A DNA stretch of 64,000 nucleotides from Dipteris shenzhenensis (taxonomy: Eukaryota > Polypodiophyta > Polypodiopsida > Gleicheniales). The stretch lies in NCBI GenBank assembly GCA_047967505.1, contig CM106540.1. One strand, written 5' to 3'. Below the pieces are notes generated by a model that was not told where the DNA came from, did not search any database, and saw only the letters and a list, made by a program, of their open reading frames with translations. Below are positions 57,532 to 64,000 of the stretch, one piece after another. Both the position numbers and the translations under genes were made by a program. Each line of letters opens with the position of its first letter. Position 1 is the stretch's first letter.

Positions 57532-59364
57532 CCAAGTTCAAGATCACCTTGGTGAGTTCCTTTACCAGCTTGCCACTATGCAAGTGAATCTCACTTAATG
57601 ATATCAAGCATTAAAAAGGTTCTCATCCAATAACCAAAAAATCCTAATCATCCACTCTGAAGTATCCCTTCAGAATAGCAGGTTGTCCAACCTATTACTA
57701 TTCAAGACATCTTTGGCAAATCCATGGCTAAACAAATCAATCATTGTGCCCTGGTTTGTACCCATTGACCTTAGTCAATCCCAGGTAAGATTATGCATCC
57801 CATACTACGCAACCCCATCCAATCCAGCTGTCATTAGGGAGACATCGGTTTGGATGGGTCCAAAGACCAAAGAAAGATTTATGTCTGGGATACTAGTCGA
57901 TAAACTAAGAACATTAACTTGGGAACACACATAATAATCAAAAGCAATGGAACTAGCATAAAAGTTCCCATTCAAAAGAGAAGCACTTAAAAAACTCGAT
58001 GCAAGTAACACCAGACGTGGACAGAAAAAGTAATCGTCAATATATGTGGCATACAAAATAGACAATTACAAAATTAGAGAAATATACTATGCTCTATTCC
58101 CCCAAAAGATAATGTGGTGGTTTACAAACATCAGAATCCAACCACCAATGGTACCAAAACAAAATCGTGGATGAATAATTAGGCTGAATACAGTGGAGGT
58201 GCCTACGATAGGCTTCCAATCAGGTCTTCCATAGATGGATTGCGAATCTTGTCGTATTCCAAAGCTCTCCATAGCTCCTCCATGCTTTCCAGATCCCGAA
58301 GAATTATGTTTGGTCATCGAGGAGTCAACTCAAGCTGAGCTTCGTCATAGATCTCCATGAAGCATTGATCAAGAGAGGGCATTTGATTACTGTCTTTCCC
58401 TTCCATGAAATCGACCTTACAATAGATAACCCTCCACTAACAGACAAGGCAAAATCAGGCGCTTTGTAAAGCGCACTGCATTAGAAGAAGTCCTCCGTCT
58501 GAACACTGGAACAAAGCTGCAAGGAATCGCCAGTCCTCAGCTAGAAGGAAGCAAAAAAACAAAGTGCCGGAGACCGGTTGAGTTGGCGGGAGAAAGATAC
58601 CTGCAGCCCGAGTGCCATTGCACATCCTTACTCAAACCATCACACAAAAATAAGGCCCCTCAATCCATCGTCTAAAATCTGGTGAGCCATAAAAGCAGGC
58701 ATGCCAATAAAGCTCATAAGCTTAGTGAAACGCTATATAAAACAGTTTTATACAAAGGGGTTGATAGACCTCAAGAGCTGTAGATCCCAAAGGCCAATCA
58801 TGTGAGGGCTAGAAACGGTGTTTCAGAGTTTCGGGCACCAGAAGAAACGGTGGAAGCGGAGTTTCGGTTTTTAAGGTTAATTAAATATATATTATATATG
58901 TAATTATTATTAATACATATGTCATACAACTAGGCTAGAGAGGAGGAGAGGAGAGGGCAAGGGCTGAGGAGAGCAAGGAGAAGAGGGCAACGGCTCAGGA
59001 GAGCAAGGAGGATATGCTAGAGAGGAGAGTAAGGAGGAGGGGCAGCGGGCTGAAAGGAGGGTTGTAGGATAAGAGGAGAGCAAGAGGAGAGGCTGGAGAG
59101 GGAGAGCAAAAACTGCCCTACCCACCGATGGGGTTCTAACTTCTTACTTGGTGGTTAAGGCGGGTGTGTGTGTGTGCTGGTACTTTTGCTTCTATAGCTG
59201 AGCATTGGTGTCTACAAGCTCTTACATTGCTGCTCTCTATATAAGTTTTCTTGGATAAATTCCAGAGGCACTGCAAAAGCACAAAACCTTAAAAAACAAT
59301 TTTGATTTTTAAATGGCCTATCCAAAACGCCGTTTCTGATTTCAAAAACGGCGAACCATTTCAG

Positions 59365-59391
59365 GTGCCCAGAAACGGCGTTTCTGGGCAC
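59365..59391. repeat. Perfect 12-bp inverted repeat with a 3-nt loop
   Basis: The arms GTGCCCAGAAAC and GTTTCTGGGCAC flank GGC. The core AAACGGCG or its complement occurs twice more within 60 bp upstream. Confidence 0.85.
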
Positions 59392-59705
59392 ACTGAGTCA
59401 AAGTTTTGTCCATGTGGCAGCCACATCACCCTATGCCCCCGTTGCTCTCCTCATTTGGAGACTTACAGATGGGGAGGTGACCAACCCTTTTCCAACACCC
59501 CCTCTCACCGACACATCTTGACCCAATGCCAACCCGTTGATGATGATGCTTCAATAGCTCCCATGTCGAAGCCCTCTCTGGCTCATTGCATTGTCGATAT
59601 CGCTTCCTGACTTTTCATCCAATGGCTCCTGCTCCGCTGGGTCCGATTACCCATAAGCACACCTCCCTGGTACACAGGTCTATCTTTGGTAGCACCAGAT
59701 GGCAT

Positions 59706-59936
59706 GACCTCCTCACCCCCCCCTCCCCCTCTCGTTCCCCCATCCCCCTCACCCCCCCTCCCCCTCTCGTTCCCCCTTACCCCCCTCACCCCCCCTCCCC
59801 CTCTCGTTCCCCCATCCCCCTCACCCCCCTCCCCCTCTCGTTCCCCCTTACCCCCTCTCTCCTCCTTACCCCCCCTCGCCCCCCTTATCCTGCTCAAACC
59901 CCCCACCCCACCCCACCCCACCCCACCCCCTCCCGC
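59706..59936. repeat. C-rich minisatellite (CCTCCCCCTCTCGTTCCCCC-type)
   Basis: An irregular 30-40 bp unit recurs about six times. The C runs imply i-motif or G-quadruplex on the other strand. Proline-rich frames here are artefacts. Confidence 0.9.
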
Positions 59937-59972
59937 GGCGGCGCTCCGCAGCGCCGCCGCCGCCGCCGCCCG
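59937..59972. repeat. (GCC)n-rich stretch
   Basis: GCGGCGGCGCTCCGCAGCGCC is an inverted repeat followed by a CGC/GCC run, an unusually GC-rich island next to the primer-binding site. Confidence 0.85.
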
Positions 59973-59986
59973 CCACCCCTCATCAG

Positions 59987-59998
59987 TGGTATCAAAGC
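59987..59998 (+). other. Primer-binding site of plus-strand copia element 5
   Basis: TGGTATCAAAGC matches the initiator-Met tRNA 3' end with one difference and is preceded by CATCA, as expected at an LTR end. Confidence 0.75.
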
Positions 59999-60254
59999 GG
60001 GTTTGATCGCATGCCTGTTTGATCGAAGGATTTTGTTTTTCTGCATGCATGTCAAAGAGATCCATTGTCAGAGGAGCAGCTGCACACTTGTGTTTCCGTC
60101 AGATATTAGAAGACCTAGAAGCAAACGGTGTCGACGAGGAAGAATTGGACTAGACGTGTTGGCCAAGGCTTGCTTCCAAGCTTGTCTGGGTGTTCTATCA
60201 CAAATCAATGAATTCGAAGAAGTCTAAGACTGAGGCATCTATCGTGTGTTTACT

Positions 60255-60592
60255 GGACGAAATTTTGTGAGCTAGCAGTTGTCAACTAAGCTATGGTTTA
60301 TGCAAAAAGGCATGTGGGGTATTGTCTCTAATACTGAAAAAGAACCAATGTCTGGCGAAGGAGAGAAGCGCACATGGAAGAAGGATAATGATAAATCCAT
60401 TGGTATGATGGGTAGAGCATTGGGAGAAGAGTATTTCCATCATCTGGACGTGATGAAGAATGCAGCAGCAAACTAGGCAATTCTTGAAGCCTTATTCGGA
60501 GTCAAGATGTGCCATTCCAAAGCCAACCTGAAGCAATTGGTTGAGCTTCAGACACATGCATGGTCCAATAAGCTTCAAGTGGCCACCTCGTG
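60255..60592 (+). pseudogene. Plus-strand copia gag remnant
   Basis: The frame reads LWFMQKGMWGIV, WKKDNDKSIGMMGRALGEEY, FHHLDVMKNAAA, stop, then LEALFGVKMCHSKANLKQLV and ELQTHAW. This is the N-terminal half of a copia gag, in the strand and at the distance expected from the primer site at 59987. It breaks off at about 60592 where other sequence begins. The start (METAT-like) is degenerate. Confidence 0.75.
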
Positions 60593-60999
60593 ATCATGCG
60601 ACCAGCCAGCCGACTCCACGAGGACCATGCACAACACACAATAGTTGGACCCCTTGAGAGGAGTCCCCAACATGCCCTCCATAATCCGAACAGGGGAAAA
60701 AAACATCAAGAGATGATGAACATCCTAGTTCACTATCCCTGTAGACCTTGTGACATCAAAGTCACAATTGCGATGCCAAGAACAATCATCATTCATGTAA
60801 CCAGAAACACTGATGAGCATCGTAGCTCAGCCACAACCTCCTTTCAAGCATCAGAGCTATCAAAGATCAGAACACCCAGTCCTGATCGGGTAAGTCATCG
60901 GAGACCAACCCCGCAGTGTGCTCTGGTGGTGTAGATCCTTCAGCAACACAAACCTTCGTCTTCTCTTTCTTCTCCACCATGTCCATGTTTTTTCACACA

Positions 61000-61697
61000 A
61001 AACCTTTCGATGTGGCCCGGCTTGCCACAATACTACATGAGCGTGTCTGCATCTTTCAATTATCTTTAGCAACATAGGCAGTGTCTCCAGTAAAAAGCTC
61101 TTCTTCATGCTTATCCTCACTCAGAAGCAATCCTACACAATCAATAATATCCGCCTCATCATCTAGTCTCAAAATTCGAGCAATTTCTTTTTTTTTGAGG
61201 GCAAGCTCTTCAATAGTATTGCTTTCTGATCATCTTCTTCAACTTTGGATCCAATCTCGAGAAGCTGCTTCAATATTGCTTGCATACGGTTCAATCCTCA
61301 CTCAGAAGCAATCCTACACAATCAATAATATCCGCCTCATCATCTAGTCTCAAAATTCGAGCAATTTCATTGTATCGGGAGGGCAAGCTCTTCAATAGTA
61401 TTGCTTTCTGATCATCTTCTTCAACTTTGGATCCAATCTCGAGAAGCTGCTTCAATATTGCTTGCATACGGTTCAAGAATGTCGCTAGATCTTCATTATC
61501 ATTCATGCGCAAATCATAGAGTTGCAAAGACACTTGGACGTCTCTTGGTTGACAGCAAGCATCTTCTGAAGGGTGACGAGTTCAGAGGCGGCAACTGACT
61601 TCTCTACATTGCTGAGTATATCTAGCATGAAGGGGATTAGCTTCATCTTTTTGTCGAGGCCACGAGCCAAAGAGCCGTGAGCCATAGCGTGCCTCAA
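61000..61697 (-). pseudogene. Minus-strand copia gag remnant with a zinc knuckle
   Basis: 61697-61503 and 61533-61291 read VAASELVTLQKMLAVNQETS, then MSLQLYDLRMNDNEDLATFL, LKQLLEIGSKVEEDDQKAIL and LKSLPSRYNEIARILRLDDE: a UBN2-type copia gag. Part of this is repeated (see 61114-61474). Near 61030 the minus strand has YCGKPGHIERFC, a CCHC knuckle whose first Cys codon is lost. No protease or pol follows on the minus strand. Confidence 0.8.
61114..61474. repeat. Tandem duplication, unit 181 bp, inside the gag remnant
   Basis: TCCTCACTCAGAAGCAATCC begins at 61114 and 61295. The copies are nearly identical except that one has a T-run where the other has CATTGTATCGGG. It is a recent duplication of gag coding sequence. 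Confidence 0.92.
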
Positions 61698-62189
61698 AGT
61701 CGCAGCTGCATAGGGTTCGTAGTAGAGTCGAATTTCACCCAGTTGTGATTGCCAACAAACCCCGTAGGATTGAGGCTCTTATTATTAGAGAATAATAGAC
61801 ATTTTTACTTTCGTGTCTATTGCAAGTTGTCTGTGCATTCATGCTTTTAGGATAAGTGATACAATTTCGCCATCAAAAAGCTCCTCTATGACCACCACAT
61901 TAGCTTTTGACTCCTCTGACTCTGAGCTGGCCCCCTTTTTCTAATCAGCCTTCTTCTTTCTGCAGTCCTTCGCAAATGTCCTGGCTCATCACAATAGAGC
62001 ATTTTTTCTCTTTCTTCCTCTTCTTCTTGTTTACTTCATCTGAAGAGTCTACTCCATCATCAGATTTGTCTTTCTTGGGCTTGTCTTTGCCAAGATTACC
62101 CTTACCCTTGAATTTGCTCGTCCTGAGCTACCAGGGCTTTATCATTGGTTCCATCATATTTCTTCTCCGGAGCTTCTTGCTATAGAAGC

Positions 62190-62726
62190 AATGGTATCAG
62201 CTCCTCAAACGTCACTGGCACCGCCCTCTGCCCTGCAATCATCATAGTCACAAAACTACTACAGCTCTTTAGAAGCATGCTCAACAATAGCCTAGCCATC
62301 CTGATCAAACTTGTTCTTTGACCAACTTGCCAACTGATCCCTTGGTGATGTGATATCCCCCTCATCGATGCTCATGCCGTATAGCTCCGTCTCAAGGTCC
62401 AAAACACTCACTTCATTGTTGAGCTTATACATGCCTCTCGAAGTGGTCCAGTTCTCGAAGTATCCGCCGTCCGTATGTGAGGAAGTACAGCATCTGTTGT
62501 AGTGCCCACAATAATGGCTAATGCCTCCACATCTCGAAATAGCATCTGGCGGTACAGTCAATATCAGTGCAGTCACTGTGGCTAGAGTCACCATGGCCTG
62601 GGGTATTAACGCTCTGCCTGTCTCGCAATCTCTCAAGACTCCCTCAACACTAAATGGCTCCTCACATTCATGTTCCACAAGCTTGCCCATGTCATCAAAA
62701 TTAGGAATCTGATATCTGTTGGCCAT
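62190..62726 (-). pseudogene. Gag-like frame next to the element 3 primer site
   Basis: 62726-62292 (MANRYQIPNFDDMGKLVEHE … MYKLNNEVSVLDLETELYGM … ITSPRDQLASWSKN) and 62365-62180 (FVTMMIAGQRAVPVTFEELI) lie where gag of the minus-strand element 3 should start. TFEELIPLLL is a typical copia gag phrase. The first segment is only loosely gag-like and may be rearranged. Confidence 0.5.
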
Positions 62727-62910
62727 GACAATGAACTGAAAGGAGATAGAGTAAGAGTGTCGTACACCTATGTGAACCTGAGCCTCCCTCCTCCTCGCAA
62801 GGGCACAATCCTTCAGACATCGAAGTAGATTCCCCCGAGTAATGAATCAAGGTCATGCTTCAGCAAGGTCCTTGCCTTCAAGCTCCAATTCCCAAGAACT
62901 TCCGATCAGG

Positions 62911-62922
62911 AATCTGATACCA
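62911..62922 (-). other. Primer-binding site of copia element 3
   Basis: The minus strand reads TGGTATCAGATT, ten of twelve positions matching initiator-Met tRNA, directly at the LTR border. Confidence 0.75.
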
Positions 62923-63494
62923 TGTTAGAAATGATCCCAACAGAAAGTATCCCGCAGTGGGAGACTGATAGAGCATCCCAGGAATTAACGCAAAAGTGTT
63001 TAACTACGAAATTCATGTCGTCTTTCCTATGTGTACTTCACAAACATGTGTGTGTGTGCAAGCCAGTAAATAGACAGTGATCCAAGAGAGTTACAGCACC
63101 AACAAAAGATATATTTCCATCCTCAAATGGACACAATACAAAAGAGAGATCCTGAGTCCCACCAAACAGTCGTCCTCTGAGCACCTCTAGATCCTGAGCC
63201 CACGTGCTCCTCACTGAGCTTCTGTAGACTTAGTCTCCGTGCCGTGGTCTATCCACCTTGCTGCCCAGGATGCCAGCCTGGTGGGCACATTCCTGTGAGT
63301 TATGTCTGTAAGTCCTTTGCCACCTCCCTTTGACTTGTGGAAACCCTTCTGGCTGGCCTTTTTCCTGCTCCAATATGCTCTTGCTTTCCTGCTCTAGATT
63401 ATGAATAAGGAGGCTCCAATGGCCCCCTTCTATAGGGGCTGATAGCCCTCCATTTAGGCCAATCTGGTAGGGGGATTCGGGCAAAGACCCAACA
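62923..63494 (-). repeat. Copia-type LTR, element 3 (right copy, 5' LTR)
   Basis: From TGTTAGAAATGATCCCAACA to CAAAGACCCAACA, 572 bp. The homologous partner is 54527-55034. The flanks do not give a matching target duplication (…CCCGC at left versus GCCTA at right), so the two LTRs may come from different insertions. Confidence 0.8.
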
Positions 63495-63510
63495 GCCTAG
63501 GAACAGTCTT

Positions 63511-63523
63511 GGCTCTGATACCA
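63511..63523 (-). other. Primer-binding site of a further minus-strand element (element 4)
   Basis: The minus strand reads TGGTATCAGAGCC, a perfect match to initiator-Met tRNA. It lies 17 bp right of the element 3 LTR, so element 3 sits in the leader of element 4. Confidence 0.85.
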
Positions 63524-63524
63524 A

Positions 63525-64000
63525 TGTAACATGCATAAGGGCTGCTTGCTAAATCTTATGCATGCATGTGCTAGCTAAGCTACTAAGCTACTCAAAGGCA
63601 TGCATAAACTGAAAGTCACGGAGAGAGAATGACAGAGTAAGAGCTCACCGGGTGGAAAAGCCTTTGGTGAAAAGAGTATTTATTCATGCCATCTGCTGCT
63701 GCAGGAAAGTATGTCCTCCAGAAACCTTGCTTGAGGCATGAGATCATGGTCCTCCTTTGAAGATCTGAGTTCTCTCCTGCTGTAGACTTGTCCTCTTCAT
63801 GGGCTTTTGGCTGCTCACACAACTGGCCATCTGAGTTCTGATTGCTACTTTGGTGCTCTGAATGCCTGGCCAAATGTGTCCAAATGTAGGCGACCTATCA
63901 GACTTGTTAGGGGCCAACTCCTGTAGAACCAGGTGGCTGACCAGCCAAGCTGACTGCTGCTGATCAGTTTGCTGCTTGTTAGAGGGCATGGTTGGCTTGT
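63525..64000 (-). repeat. Probable 5' LTR of element 4, cut by the window edge
   Basis: TGTAACATGCATAAGGGC begins one base after the primer site. The stretch is non-coding and contains repeated GCATGCAT-type motifs near 63530-63605. Its right end lies outside the window. Confidence 0.6.

Larger units (their letters stand above)
55035..58800. other. Mostly non-coding interior between LTR copies
   Basis: No pol domains are seen on either strand, although this lies between two LTRs of one family. GTGGGGGTGTAACATTCTCC at about 56064-56090 resembles a purine tract plus LTR start of another element. Short tandem duplications are listed separately. Confidence 0.4.
58800..59986 (+). repeat. Possible 5' LTR/leader of a plus-strand copia element (element 5)
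   Basis: A plus-strand initiator-Met primer site follows at 59987, so the sequence to its left should be a 5' LTR ending near CATCA at 59981-59985. The left limit was not found. It holds GGAGAGC-type purine repeats (58930-59105), several AAACGGCG/CGCCGTTT palindromic motifs (59320-59392), and the C-rich and GCC tracts listed below. Confidence 0.4.

Noticed and set aside
59586-60227. Pro-rich open frame of 213 codons on the plus strand and Gly-rich frame on the minus strand
   Set aside because: They span the C-rich minisatellite, the GCC tract and a retroelement primer site. The frame arises from low complexity.
54522-63499. Target-site duplication for the element 3 LTR pair
   Set aside because: Flanking pentamers (CCCGC and GCCTA) do not match, so a single intact insertion is not claimed.

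Overview
The window looks like nuclear DNA of a land plant with a large, repeat-rich genome. The evidence is: a plant-type carboxylesterase 3' end; the start of a plant heparanase-like (GH79) gene with a first intron of about 7.5 kb; plant Ty1/copia elements whose primer-binding sites match initiator-Met tRNA; Ty3/gypsy and Helitron relics; a TTTAGGG-type telomere-like stretch; and many CT/GA, TG and TA microsatellites. The long intron and low gene density would fit a gymnosperm, fern or lycophyte, but the lineage cannot be fixed from this sequence.

Layout. 1-287 is the end of a carboxylesterase gene. 288-10450 is non-coding, with a tandem duplication (5412-6231) and foldback (palindromic) repeats at 1515-1765, 7272-8011 and 9337-9860. 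An unrecognised minus-strand coding relic (10452-12157 and 18188-19550) is split by a complete but dead Ty1/copia element (12379-17979; LTRs of 360 bp, TSD CATCA). 20481-22945 carries four consecutive tandem duplications of unrelated units. 23069-27330 is a truncated Ty3/gypsy relic (gag with several zinc knuckles, then protease), interrupted by an LTR-like segment. 27780-30735 is a run of low-complexity DNA: degenerate CTAACC repeats, 1.4 kb of G-rich purine DNA, telomere-like repeats and a 13-bp minisatellite. A second copia element (32339-37096; TSD TAGAA) has an internal deletion in its reverse transcriptase. To its right are an RPA-C-like fragment and a decayed Helitron protein (40101-41966) that runs in the same frame into an unrecognised coding relic (to 42705).

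The clearest host gene is the heparanase-like gene. Exon 1 is 44983-45213. A 37-bp exon 2 (52719-52755) was found by matching phase, splice sites and family sequence. Later exons were not found and probably lie beyond 64000. Its first intron holds a possible short LTR element, a LINE remnant and several GA/CT microsatellites. 53500-64000 is a mosaic of copia LTRs in both orientations, a plus-strand copia gag remnant with a C-rich/GCC-rich leader, and short tandem duplications. It ends in the probable 5' LTR of a further minus-strand element.

Apart from the two plant genes, nearly all recognisable protein coding is decayed mobile-element sequence. I saw no rRNA or tRNA gene and no CRISPR array.
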